A DNA stretch of 64,000 nucleotides from Histomonas meleagridis (lineage: Eukaryota > Parabasalia > Tritrichomonadida > Dientamoebidae). How positions within the stretch are numbered: position 1 is the first letter of the stretch; each line of letters opens with the position of its first letter. The notes under the pieces were generated by a model that was given only the letters and a program-made list of their open reading frames with translations, was not told the DNA's origin and did not search any database. The stretch is from contig WSYJ01000060.1 of assembly GCA_020186115.1 (NCBI GenBank), forward strand, positions 1 to 64,000, written 5' to 3'. This document shows, piece after piece, positions 46,651 through 55,737 of the stretch. A program made the position numbers and the translations under genes.

Positions 46651-47301
46651 GTGAGAATAATTGGTCGGAACCACCAAAAGCCTTTGGAGAAGTTTATCCG
46701 TACCGATTTTCTTTTTTGTGGGGATCGAAATACAGGCAAAACATCTTTTTTGATTACTTTTACGACCAGGTGTTTCCCAAATTTTAAACCAACGTGTTTT
46801 GATGGTTTTTTACAAAATTTCAAATTTGAAGGTCATAGAATAACTTTAGGTATATGGGATTCAGATCTTCAAAAAGACACTTCTAAAAAGTTATTTAATA
46901 ACTTTATCCAACCTTTAAAAGGCGATATTGTAATGCTTTGTTTTTCGCTTGTTTCACCAAATTCATTAAGAGGTATCTTAGATTTCCATTATCCAGAGAT
47001 TAAGAAAATCAGGCCAGATCTCAGATTTGTTTTAGTTGGTCTGAAAAGTGATCTCCGAGATGAATGCAATGAAAGTTCATATAACGAAAATGCATATCAT
47101 TCACGCCAAATAATACCAAGTAGTCAAATAGAAGAAGTGAAAAATATAATTGGAGCAGAGGCTTACGTTGAGTGTTCGGCAAAGAACAATGAGCATGTAG
47201 TTGATGTTATTGAAGCGGGCTTTCGAGCTCTTATAGCAAAGCGTAATGAAAACACATTAACTCTAAGAGAAAGTGAGCAAAATAAATGCCAATTACGATA
47301 A
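46651..47301 (+). CDS. Divergent Rho/Ras-like small GTPase, 5' end unresolved
   Basis: G1 is CGDRNTGKTSF; G3 is WDSDLQKD in place of WDTAGQE, so the switch II Gln is not in its usual place; G4 is LVGLKSDL in place of GNKxDL or xTKxDL; G5 is ECSAKN. The chain ends KCQLR, with Cys four from the end. Overall closest to the Rho/Rac group. No ATG precedes the G1 box: the frame is open back to 46612, where a TAA stops it, and the first codon that could start is GTG at 46651. A 5' exon may be missing, and a hAT element ends only about 60 bp further upstream. The altered G3 suggests weak or no GTP hydrolysis. Confidence 0.6.
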   Translation: MRIIGRNHQKPLEKFIRTDFLFCGDRNTGKTSFLITFTTRCFPNFKPTCFDGFLQNFKFEGHRITLGIWDSDLQKDTSKKLFNNFIQPLKGDIVMLCFSLVSPNSLRGILDFHYPEIKKIRPDLRFVLVGLKSDLRDECNESSYNENAYHSRQIIPSSQIEEVKNIIGAEAYVECSAKNNEHVVDVIEAGFRALIAKRNENTLTLRESEQNKCQLR

Positions 47302-47768
47302 ATAAATTTAAATATTTAAATCTTTTATTTGAACAAAATAATTTTTGATTCGTTTCAAAAGAGATGGCGTTTTGTTTAAATTTTTACACCTATTAAAAGT
47401 TTGAAAATGTTGTGACAATTTTGGGTGAATCTTTTTATATCTTTTTGGTATCGGAGTGGCGAATTGATGATAATATTCGAGGCATGTCATATGATTAATT
47501 TAACTATTATTATTTTTTATGTTGTATTTATATCAATAATTGTTAAGCGATCTTTTTTTTTATCTTGTGAAAATTCACGCACTTTATTGTCAAACAGTTG
47601 GTTATGATTCCTGATGAGTAATATTATGCAATGCTTCTTCTATGAGTTGTATAGTTATTAATTTTGTTTAATTTTTTAATTCAAAAAATGCCATATAAAA
47701 TTGAAAAACGGTTTCCATTCAATTGAAAATTTCCTGACGCTTTTTCAATATGTTAACGGACTAAACAA
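47302..47768. other. Intergenic, promoter of the His-rich gene
   Basis: AT-rich. AACGGTTT at 47707-47714 and TTAACGGAC about 15 bp before the next ATG. No other feature. Confidence 0.4.
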
Positions 47769-48389
47769 ATGGAGAAAGACAAGCTTTCCACAAATGATTT
47801 TACCAACATGAACATCAATTCACAAACTAAAAAAGAGCCAACCACTGGAATTCAGCCATATAATGAAAGACTCAATACTAATACAGAATCAATTACTGGA
47901 ATTCAACCTTATAATAATAATTCTAATTCCAAAACAGAACAACCTACAAGAGCTAAGCCATGCGATGAGCCAATAACAGGAATTCGACCTTATAATAATA
48001 TAAAAATAATTGAAACACAGTCATCCTCTGAAAATATTCCCGATATTAAAGACAATTCAACGAATCCGGTAGCACAGCCACATACTACAGCAAGTTCACC
48101 ACCACCATCATGTCCAAGTCCTCAACATTTCCATGGGCATTGGCATCCTGGCGATCGCCCTCGCGGTGGTCCACACCATTGCCGAGGAGGTCCACACCAT
48201 TGGCATCCTGGCGATCGCCCTCGTGGTGGACCACATCATTGCCGAGGAGGTCCACACCATTGGCATCCAGATGGTCCCCATCACCCTTGCGGTGGTCCAC
48301 ACCATTGCCGAGGAGGTCCGCACCATCGGCATCCAGACGGTCCCCATCACCCTCGCTGTGGAGGCCCGCCTCAGCCTCTTAATAAATAA
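47769..48389 (+). CDS. Histidine/glycine/proline-rich tandem-repeat protein, unknown function
   Basis: 206 residues. The N-terminal half is polar with three spaced copies of TGI(Q/R)PYN (near 26, 43 and 72). From about 123 a 20-residue unit repeats (GGPHHWHPGDRPRGGPHHCR pattern, then variants with HPDGPHHP), giving more than 25 His, several Cys and many Gly/Pro. Such composition suggests metal binding or a disordered scaffold; neither is shown. No signal peptide or membrane segment. The repeat DNA is far more GC-rich than its surroundings, and four other frames are also open through it. AACGGTTT lies about 55 bp upstream and the stop is TAAA, so it looks like an expressed gene. Confidence 0.65.
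   Translation: MEKDKLSTNDFTNMNINSQTKKEPTTGIQPYNERLNTNTESITGIQPYNNNSNSKTEQPTRAKPCDEPITGIRPYNNIKIIETQSSSENIPDIKDNSTNPVAQPHTTASSPPPSCPSPQHFHGHWHPGDRPRGGPHHCRGGPHHWHPGDRPRGGPHHCRGGPHHWHPDGPHHPCGGPHHCRGGPHHRHPDGPHHPRCGGPPQPLNK
48138..48366. repeat. GC-rich 60/66-bp minisatellite inside the His-rich gene
   Basis: Units beginning GGCATCC(T/A)G recur at 48142, 48202, 48262 and 48328 (60, 60 and 66 bp apart). The first two are almost identical, including GCGATCGCCCTCG. All lengths are multiples of three, keeping the frame. Confidence 0.9.
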
Positions 48390-48639
48390 AAATTTGTTAT
48401 TAATCAAAAAAAGAAAATCTCAACATTAATATAAATACAAAATCAAATACTTGATATTTTCTTATTACTTTAAAGCTTAAAAACATTATGTATCATATTA
48501 CAATGAACCACACTTTTTATTCTCTGAACTTCAATTGGTAAAAATTGATCACAGATGACGTATCGTTTGCCATTTTTCATCACCAATGACAAAGCAGTAA
48601 CGGTTATTTGAAGGTATGTTATTATCTTAAAATGATTCA

Positions 48640-49020
48640 CTTACATTATCATTGATATTAATTCCTTTTTCTTCCAAAAACGCGAAAATTTCATAATTAT
48701 CTTTTTCAATGTAAAGCTGATCAAATATTTAGTTTTATCTTCAGACATTTTCTGCATTGATTGAATTTTATCTAATTTATTCTCATAAATATATTTAAAG
48801 ATATCATTTCGATGAAATCCAATTGCATCCACCTTCAAATGATGAATGATTTTGTTCATATAAATGAATAATTTTCTCATTTCCACCTGCAACTGCATAT
48901 TTACCAGAATTATTTACTTTTGCATTATCCATAAGTAAATATTAGAAACATTTAACTGAAGCAAAGAATGATGTGTAATCAATTAATGAAACATTTTTTG
49001 TATTATATGATTAAACATCT
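48640..49020 (-). pseudogene. DUF3447 gene relic
   Basis: The minus strand reads VSLIDYTSFFASVKCF, a stop, then YLLMDNAKV, SGKYAVAGGNEKIIHLYEQN, and after a frame change DNYEIFAFLEEKGI. These align with the cores of the copies at 15852-16778 and 28124-29158. Stops and frameshifts are present and both ends are missing. Confidence 0.75.
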
Positions 49021-49158
49021 TATTATTTATAAATATTTTTTATGGAAAAGATTTAAAAATTTAAAGATCAAATCAAACATATAAAGCTCAGTCGAACTCA
49101 TTCAGGCCTGAATGATTTCGAATTTCGAATATCCGAAACAAAAAATTATAAATTTTTA

Positions 49159-50289
49159 CTAAAAGTATAGAAGAAGTGCGTCAAACAAAACAAACGAAAG
49201 TATCGCAAACAAAACGTGTGAGTTCAGATGCATTCCGTCCTTCGGCCAATTCTTCCTTATCACTATCACCAAGAAGGCCACTATCAGCAACAAAATCGAT
49301 ACTTTGAATATCCGTACGACGTTCGTCATGTCGTTGCTCTTCTCATTTTCCTCATTGTTCTCCGGCGTTTCTTCGCCTCCTTCAGCGTCGCCGCCCAAAT
49401 CTGTGATGATCTTTTTGATCATTGCCTCGTACGAGTCCTTGATCCCTTTCTCAGTTTGCGTTTGGATAATGTTCTTAAACGTCGGCTGACTTTTCCAGAA
49501 CATTTCGAACAAGACGCTGAACTCAGTTTTGTTCCCATTATCAACAAAGACAACTTGCACAAGAGGATCAAAGCACTCCGCATACGGAGTTTTACCAAGT
49601 TCTGACGTGACCGAAATTATCATTTTCCCATCAAATGTGAAAAAGCGTTGGATCTCACGGACTTTAGTAAGGTTTTTACCAAAAACTGGAACGACAATAA
49701 GTTTCAGGTAATTAATGTCACGTTCATCACATGTGTCAAGTTTCGTGAAATCTGATGTATGGACATCTTCATTTCCAGTGGACAAGAAAAAGTCATCCAT
49801 AAACTCTTTTTTTCGTATTAAGTCAACGACTGTTTGAAATGGAAAGTTCAATGTCTTCTTTACCACTTCTTTAGGATCATTTAATTCTTTATATTCGATA
49901 ACTTCTTGATTATTTGACGTAAATCCATATAATGGTTGTACGGCTTTATCATTAAGTTGTAGAAGTGTTATAAGTTCTTTAATTGATTCTGCTTCGTGTA
50001 ATCCTGAAAATAAATATGATCGATTTTTTGTCTTAATTTCGAGGTTATTGACAGCACTTCCAATTCCTTTATCAGCTGCGACTTCTTTTATTTCGGAATA
50101 AGTTATATAAATTTTATCATTAGAATTTCCAGATTCAAAATCTATAAATCCTTGATGAAGACATAACGTTGTACTAAGTGATATTTTAGAGATGTAAAAA
50201 CAATGATATTTAGCAACAATTTGGGAAATTTGTTTATGACTCGAAACACGGAATTCAGAACTCATTTTAGGCGGACGATCATTTCCCAT
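49159..50289 (-). CDS. GRAM-VASt (StART-like) lipid-transfer protein with C-terminal membrane anchor
   Basis: 376 residues. A GRAM domain is at about 13-110 (HCFYISKISLSTTLCLHQGF ... YITYSEIKEVAADKGIG ... SYLFSGL). A VASt/ASTER-like domain is at about 140-300 (TLNFPFQTVVDLIRKKEFMD ... VQVVFVDNGNKTEFSVLFEM). An acidic linker and two hydrophobic segments (about 327-348 and 358-376) follow. This is the order of GRAMD1/Lam proteins, which carry sterols between ER and other membranes at contact sites. Trichomonads take sterol from their host, so a carrier is plausible. It shares a 41-bp promoter with the PP2A-A gene. Confidence 0.75.
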   Translation of the reverse strand: MGNDRPPKMSSEFRVSSHKQISQIVAKYHCFYISKISLSTTLCLHQGFIDFESGNSNDKIYITYSEIKEVAADKGIGSAVNNLEIKTKNRSYLFSGLHEAESIKELITLLQLNDKAVQPLYGFTSNNQEVIEYKELNDPKEVVKKTLNFPFQTVVDLIRKKEFMDDFFLSTGNEDVHTSDFTKLDTCDERDINYLKLIVVPVFGKNLTKVREIQRFFTFDGKMIISVTSELGKTPYAECFDPLVQVVFVDNGNKTEFSVLFEMFWKSQPTFKNIIQTQTEKGIKDSYEAMIKKIITDLGGDAEGGEETPENNEENEKSNDMTNVVRIFKVSILLLIVAFLVIVIRKNWPKDGMHLNSHVLFAILSFVLFDALLLYF

Positions 50290-50330
50290 TGAATCGCGGC
50301 AAAAAGTGAAAAGGCACTTTTCAGAAATAA
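50290..50330. promoter_or_regulatory. 41-bp bidirectional promoter
   Basis: The start codons of the GRAM-VASt gene (minus) and the PP2A-A gene (plus) are 41 bp apart. The gap contains AAAAGTG and CACTTTT as an inverted pair around AAAGG, giving TCACTT for the minus gene and CACTTTTCAG for the plus gene. Both resemble initiators. Confidence 0.6.
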
Positions 50331-51929
50331 ATGAACAAGTTTAACATTGATGAGATCAGATCTATGATTACAGCTATCAGAGGCGACAACAAAAATGAAC
50401 GACTTCACGCGTTATCCAATTTCCATGTTATAGCAAAAGCGTTAGGATCGATACGAACACGGAATGAATTAATTCCATATACACTCGAAACTACAGATCT
50501 TGATGAAAAGTCGCTCAAGAAAATAGCAAAAGAATTAGGTATTATGCTTAAAGAAGTTGGCGGTGTTAGTGAAATTCAATGCTTATTTAAAGCACTTAAA
50601 ACTATCTGCGAAAATGAAGACTCAAGTGTTCGTAACGCAGCAGTTAACTCTCTCATACAAATTGGAAAGTCATTATCATCCGAAGAGTTCAATAAGTCAT
50701 ATTCTCAATTCATTCAAGATATTAGTAAAGACAATTGGTATCCACTCAGATGTTGTGGGGCAACAATTTCATGTCGGTTATACAATCAAATTTCAAAAGA
50801 TGACAAACAAACATTTCATAAGTTATTTGAAGCATTTTGTAAGGACCAAAGTATTATGGTACGACGTTCATTTGCTCAATCGCTTCCATATCTGATCCAA
50901 TTCCAATGTCCAATTGAAGTTATTAGTAATATCCTAAAAATATTATCAAAAGATAATTCACCAGCGGTACTTATCGAATTACCAAATACACTTTCTTCAC
51001 TGCCAAATAGTGAATCCAAGTTAAAACTTGAGATTTGTCAAACAATTTATGGATCTGGTATATGGCAAGCGAAATCAGTCCTTATCACCAACATCGATAA
51101 GATCTTTAAACCATCGGAAATATCGAAAGATTTTCTTAAAACCATTTCACAGAAATCTTCATCAGATCCAGTGAGTACTATCCGTGCATCGATCGCTCGA
51201 CAACTTTCATATATATTAGAAAGTAATTGTTTCGGAAGTTTTGATTCATTCCAAGAATATGTTACATCATTAATCGCAGATCATAATGATGATGTACGTA
51301 TATCAGTCGCCGAATCTTTAGGCAAAATGAAAAATGCACCTAAAGAATTTATGGATGTTTCATTAACTTTATTACTTAGTGATAGTGAACAAGAAGTTAA
51401 AATGGAGGCTTTGAAGAGTGTTGCAGCTACAGGTTTTGCTTTGAAGGCTGCTTCTCAACGTTTAATGGAATTAATTACTATAAGGAATTGGAGAGTTAAA
51501 CGTGATGTTGCTATGTTGATTCCAAAGATTGCGGCAACTATGGATAAGAATAATTTTAATAATACGATGATGAAGATAGTTAAATCTCTTCTTTCAGATG
51601 ATGCAAATGATGTAAGAAATGCTACCATCGAAGGATTAAAAGATATTGCTAAAACTTATGGTAATGATTGGATTAAAAGTGTTGTTAAGCCAATCATAGA
51701 AGAAATGTATCAATCAAATGATTATCAAATTAGAAAAACTGCAGTGATAGCAGCTATAAGATTGGATTTAGTAAATGATCTTGATGAAATGTTAAAGAAA
51801 GCTGTCAGTGATCAAGTACCAAATGTAAGATTAATATTAGCAAAAGAATTACCAAAAGGTTCGAAGCTTTTGGAGTCATTAAAAGTTGATAATGATGTTG
51901 ACGTTGCTTACTGTGCATCGCAGAAGTAA
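50331..51929 (+). CDS. PP2A scaffold subunit A (PR65), HEAT repeats
   Basis: 532 residues of tandem HEAT repeats. The first part follows PR65 closely: NERLHALSNFHVIAKALGSI with RTRNELIPYTLET (compare GVERTRSELLPFL), KELGIMLKEVGG, DSSVRNAAVNSLIQIGKSLS, and DNWYPLRCCGATISC. Later repeats have the alternating pattern (NDVRNATIEGLKDIAKTYGN, YQIRKTAVIAAIRL). PR65 is usually about 590 residues with 15 repeats, so one repeat may be missing or diverged. It bridges the catalytic C subunit and B subunits such as the B55 protein at 6431-7675. The stop is TAAA. Confidence 0.85.
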   Translation: MNKFNIDEIRSMITAIRGDNKNERLHALSNFHVIAKALGSIRTRNELIPYTLETTDLDEKSLKKIAKELGIMLKEVGGVSEIQCLFKALKTICENEDSSVRNAAVNSLIQIGKSLSSEEFNKSYSQFIQDISKDNWYPLRCCGATISCRLYNQISKDDKQTFHKLFEAFCKDQSIMVRRSFAQSLPYLIQFQCPIEVISNILKILSKDNSPAVLIELPNTLSSLPNSESKLKLEICQTIYGSGIWQAKSVLITNIDKIFKPSEISKDFLKTISQKSSSDPVSTIRASIARQLSYILESNCFGSFDSFQEYVTSLIADHNDDVRISVAESLGKMKNAPKEFMDVSLTLLLSDSEQEVKMEALKSVAATGFALKAASQRLMELITIRNWRVKRDVAMLIPKIAATMDKNNFNNTMMKIVKSLLSDDANDVRNATIEGLKDIAKTYGNDWIKSVVKPIIEEMYQSNDYQIRKTAVIAAIRLDLVNDLDEMLKKAVSDQVPNVRLILAKELPKGSKLLESLKVDNDVDVAYCASQK

Positions 51930-52158
51930 ACAAATGATTTTCCTCTAAACAAAAAATATTTTTTAATTTATTTTGATGTATTTTTGATGCCAAAATTTTG
52001 CCACATCAAAATGAAATTCTTTAAATAAAATAAAATAATTTATAAAAAATGTTTAATAAAATTAGAGTTTAACTCATTATTTTTAATGATATCAATTTAT
52101 TTGTTTTTATTTTGTAACAAAAAAAGAAATTTATTGTTTTTACTTCTGCGTGACCAAA

Positions 52159-52177
52159 AACGGTTTCCCTCTCAAAT
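52159..52177 (+). promoter_or_regulatory. Core promoter elements of the TM9SF gene
   Basis: AACGGTTT at 52159-52166 and TCAAAT at 52172-52177, the latter 7 bp before the ATG at 52184. Fits the M3 plus Inr pattern. Confidence 0.5.
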
Positions 52178-52183
52178 TACCAT

Positions 52184-53881
52184 ATGATCCCTATAGTTCT
52201 CTTTTTATTAAGAATATCAGCAAAAAGTAACGGATATGAACAAGGGGATGTGGTAGTTCCATGGATCAATAAAATAGGACCAGATGATAATCCAACAGAA
52301 ACATATTTATTTAATTATTTAAACATTTTCAAATATACAGATAACGTTCAGCTAAACACACCAAAAAGAACAATAGGTGACTTTTTAGTAGGAAATTCTT
52401 TAGTTGACGTAGGATTCCGATTAATTTATACAAAAGATGAAGAATCCAAAAAATTAGGAAAATTAGATGTCAACAGCATTGGAGATAATAAAATTTCCAA
52501 TGCAATTTCCAGGAAATTTTGGATACAATTCTTCATTGATGATTTACCAATTTATTACCACATAGGTGAAAAATCAGGAAATGTATCAAAAATATACACA
52601 GAATTGAAGTTTGTTATTGAATGTAATGAAAATCAAATTGTTGAAGCTAATATAATTGGATCTAATCCAATCTCTGTTAATTCCAACTCAGAGATTGATA
52701 TAACATATTCAGTTAAATGGAAGCAGACAACCAAACTATACGCAGATAGATTCAATCGATATAATAATATCAATTTTTCCAATCATTTTGTTCACAAATA
52801 TTCCATAATTAACTCAGCACTTCTAGTTCTTCTTCTTGCAGCCCTTGTATTCTTTATTCTTAAGAGTAATATTGCACGTGATTATGATCGTTATCAACAA
52901 GAAGCAGATTTTGATGGATTTGATTTTGATCGAAGTTTAGAAAATGGTTGGCGTGTTTTACATGGTAATGTCTTCCGTCCACCAAAGAATGTACTTCTTG
53001 TATCAGTTCTAGCAGGCGCAGGGCTTCATCTTTTTCTCACATTAATTATCACATCAATTATCATTGATGTGCAAAAAGTGTCAATTCTTACCAATTCACT
53101 TTTCGGTTACGGTTTGATCGTTTTTATTTTTACATCACCTTTTTGTTCTTTTATATCTGTATCACTTTCAAGGGCATTTTCATATCAAAAATGGAAACGT
53201 GTCTCTATATTTTCTACAATTATCTTTCCTATTATATATATAATCATTAATATTATATATAATATATTTAATACATATAAAATATCTTATATTACATTTA
53301 TAATAATGATAATGTCGATAGTAATTAATTCAATATTATCATTAATTGGTGGTCTTATTGCCATGAAATTAAAATTATTCGAAGGTAATAAATGCGAAGT
53401 ATCATTAGTGCCACGACAAATACCACGAAAACCTTTTTATCTACAAAATACATTTATATATCCTATAGTAGGATTATTATGTTCTTCATCAATATTAATA
53501 GAAATATATTATATATTTTGTTCCATTTGGGATTATAGTGGAGCATATTCATATTCATATTTAATAATCGTTTTATTCCTTTTAATACTTTCTTGTTCGT
53601 GTGCTACGATTTTAATGGTTTATATCTTATTACAAAATGAAGATTATCATTGGCAATGGCCTTCGTTTTGTGCTCCTTCTACAACTGCGTTATTTGTTTT
53701 TATATATTCGATTTATTTCATGTTTGTACATACAAAAATTAATGGCGTCGCACAAGTGATATGTTTCATGTGTAATTCGTTAACGTTGTCTTTGATATTG
53801 TTCTTGTTGGCTGGCGGAATAGGTTATACTGCTTCAAGCGTGTTCGTACATAAGTTGTATAATGATTTGAAACTTGATTAA
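52184..53881 (+). CDS. Transmembrane 9 superfamily protein (TM9SF/nonaspanin)
   Basis: 565 residues. A short hydrophobic start (MIPIVLFLLRISA) serves as signal peptide; the luminal domain has VPWINKIGPDDNPTETYLFN, matching the VNKVGPYxNPxETYxY opening of the family. The first membrane segment (about 211-228) is followed by RDYDRYQQEADFDGFD and GWRVLHGNVFRPP, the conserved cytoplasmic loop, and then about eight more helices. The C-terminus LYNDLKLD carries the KxD COPI/Golgi retention signal of TM9SF proteins. Known roles are membrane-protein sorting in the Golgi and endosomes. Shorter than animal members (about 600-660). The stop is TAAA. Confidence 0.92.
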   Translation: MIPIVLFLLRISAKSNGYEQGDVVVPWINKIGPDDNPTETYLFNYLNIFKYTDNVQLNTPKRTIGDFLVGNSLVDVGFRLIYTKDEESKKLGKLDVNSIGDNKISNAISRKFWIQFFIDDLPIYYHIGEKSGNVSKIYTELKFVIECNENQIVEANIIGSNPISVNSNSEIDITYSVKWKQTTKLYADRFNRYNNINFSNHFVHKYSIINSALLVLLLAALVFFILKSNIARDYDRYQQEADFDGFDFDRSLENGWRVLHGNVFRPPKNVLLVSVLAGAGLHLFLTLIITSIIIDVQKVSILTNSLFGYGLIVFIFTSPFCSFISVSLSRAFSYQKWKRVSIFSTIIFPIIYIIINIIYNIFNTYKISYITFIIMIMSIVINSILSLIGGLIAMKLKLFEGNKCEVSLVPRQIPRKPFYLQNTFIYPIVGLLCSSSILIEIYYIFCSIWDYSGAYSYSYLIIVLFLLILSCSCATILMVYILLQNEDYHWQWPSFCAPSTTALFVFIYSIYFMFVHTKINGVAQVICFMCNSLTLSLILFLLAGGIGYTASSVFVHKLYNDLKLD

Positions 53882-54478
53882 AAAGTTTTGTCATCATTTT
53901 AGATCAATAAAAAAATAAATGAACTCTTTTATTTGCATTTTTTAATATAAATATAACAAAATTTTATATTTGGAATGAATTCATCATTTATTTATGCTAT
54001 AATAATATTAATAAAAAAACAATGGGAAAAATTGTGGTTGTTTATTATATCATGCATAAACGAACGAATTATTTTCTTTAGAATCACATTCACAAATGAA
54101 TCTTCAACAAAATCATTTATCAAATATTTCTAATACAACAAATAGTGAAATAATAACAATTACTCCAATCAAAAATCCAATGAAATTAAAGACCACCACA
54201 ATAAAGGGATTTGCAGAAACTGTACTTAGAGTTATAAATGTGTAAGACTAATACAATTTTGAAACATCTTGGATTGGACACAACACAAAAAAATACACTT
54301 TCAAGACCATTTTACATAGTTCAAAAAACAAACTCGCACATGAAATAAAAATGCATCACCAACAACATATAATACACAACTGTTATAATACATTTTCATT
54401 CCCAAATCACCACAAGTTGTAAACTCTATCGGTGATTAACTTTGTCAATTCAAAAACCACATTAAAACTTGAGCACGT
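53882..54478. other. AT-rich intergenic sequence with one possible small gene
   Basis: Apart from the 49-codon frame at 54096-54245 nothing was recognised. Confidence 0.4.
54096..54245 (+). CDS. Possible 49-residue small protein
   Basis: An ATG-started frame with balanced composition (Asn/Thr/Ile/Lys; MNLQQNHLSNISNTTNSEII) ending at TAA. An initiator-like TCACATTCACAA stands directly before the ATG, the arrangement used by proven-looking genes here. No family recognised; chance occurrence is quite possible. Confidence 0.25.
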   Translation: MNLQQNHLSNISNTTNSEIITITPIKNPMKLKTTTIKGFAETVLRVINV

Positions 54479-55663
54479 TTACTCCTTTTTTTCTGCAGCA
54501 ACCTTTGAGAGCTTAAGCTTTCCGAGGAACTTGTTACGTTCTTCCTTGGTTTGGAATCTTCCATGACCGAACTTGGATGCAGTATCGATCCATTTGAGGT
54601 TGATATCTTCAGTAGCGATTCTCTTTGTGTTAGCGTTGATAGTCTTTCTGAGTGTGATAGTTCTCTTTACAGCACCGCAAACAGATCCTTTGATCATAAC
54701 GAAATCATTTGTGATATTACCATAATGAGCGAAACCACCCATTGGATTGATGGACTTCTTGGAGATATCGTATTCAGTTGAACCACTTTCATCAAGTTTT
54801 CCACCTTCAACAAGTTGGAGCTTGTAGATTCTCTTGTTCATTTCGGTTCTGTGGTGGAAACCATTATTACCAGCGCGTGCAATGGTCCAAAGGACTCTCA
54901 TTGGATGCCATGGGCCAATACAGGCGACCTTCCTACGACCACGATGTGTCTTCTTCTGAAGACGCTTGCCACCAAAACGATGGATAACACCTTCCCAGCC
55001 ACGGCCTTTGCCAACGGAGATGAGGTCGATTTGTTCACCTTCGGCGAAAACGTTTCCAACATTGATTGTCTTTTCGAGAAGTTTGACGGCATAGTCAACT
55101 TTAGCAGCAACGTCACCACCGTTGATTTGGATTTCGATGAGTTCGGCCTTACGGGAGCCAAGTTTGACAAGTTTTGGTTGGGTATGAGCGATAACACGAA
55201 CAACTGAGGATTGTTCCTTGATGTCTTGGATACGCTTCTTCATGTCATCGGCCTTCTTGTCGAGTTTACCGAAGGCCTTCTTTTGCTTGGATTGAGCCCA
55301 ATTCTTGTAATAGCAACGCTTCATTTCTTCACCAACAAAACTGGCCCAGGCAGTTGTAACTGGCTTGAGGCCATGAACTGTTTCTTTGTAACCGATGAGA
55401 CCAACAACAACCATTGGTGGTGTTTCGATGAGTGTAACTGGTTCAACAGCTTCTTTCTTGTTAAGACGGGAACCTGCACGAACAACTTCACGAACAACGT
55501 GTGTCATACCAGCTTTGTAACCAAGGAATGCTTGAAGTTGTGGTGGCTTGGATTGATCATCCTTTGGCCATGACCTGATTCTTCCACGAACATGTGAGGC
55601 ACGGCCACGTGGGAGAAAACCAAGAGAACCACGACGTGGTGCACTGTACTTTCTGTGAGACAT
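54479..55663 (-). CDS. RPL3: 60S ribosomal protein uL3
   Basis: 394 residues and full length. It begins MSHRKYSAPRRGSLGFLPRG. Conserved: FLGYKAGMTHVVREV, ISVGKGRGWEGVIHRFGGKR with KTHRGRRKVACIGPWHP around the histidine of the methylated loop, NKRIYKLQ, INPMGGFAHYGNITNDFVMIKG and KFGHGRFQT. It lies near the peptidyl transferase centre and the GTPase-factor site. Codon use is strongly biased, as expected for a highly expressed gene. The stop is TAAA. Long open frames on the other strand here are shadows. Confidence 0.98.
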   Translation of the reverse strand: MSHRKYSAPRRGSLGFLPRGRASHVRGRIRSWPKDDQSKPPQLQAFLGYKAGMTHVVREVVRAGSRLNKKEAVEPVTLIETPPMVVVGLIGYKETVHGLKPVTTAWASFVGEEMKRCYYKNWAQSKQKKAFGKLDKKADDMKKRIQDIKEQSSVVRVIAHTQPKLVKLGSRKAELIEIQINGGDVAAKVDYAVKLLEKTINVGNVFAEGEQIDLISVGKGRGWEGVIHRFGGKRLQKKTHRGRRKVACIGPWHPMRVLWTIARAGNNGFHHRTEMNKRIYKLQLVEGGKLDESGSTEYDISKKSINPMGGFAHYGNITNDFVMIKGSVCGAVKRTITLRKTINANTKRIATEDINLKWIDTASKFGHGRFQTKEERNKFLGKLKLSKVAAEKKE

Positions 55664-55669
55664 TGTGCA

Positions 55670-55737
55670 AAAGGAAAGACCAAGCCGCCCAAATTGAATA
55701 CACTCTCAAATGCAGTAACGGCCGCCGAGTAACCGTT
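55670..55737 (-). promoter_or_regulatory. Promoter elements of uL3
   Basis: Minus strand: AACGGTT (55731-55737), a GGCGGCCGTTAC just downstream, TTCAATTTGG, and GGTCTTTCCTTTT whose CCTTT is at 55670-55674, 7-11 bp before the ATG. The same GGTCTTTCCTTTT stands at the same distance before eL18. Confidence 0.55.

Noticed and set aside
54551-55573. Several open frames on the plus strand across uL3
   Set aside because: They are shadows of a biased ribosomal protein gene and have no recognisable content.
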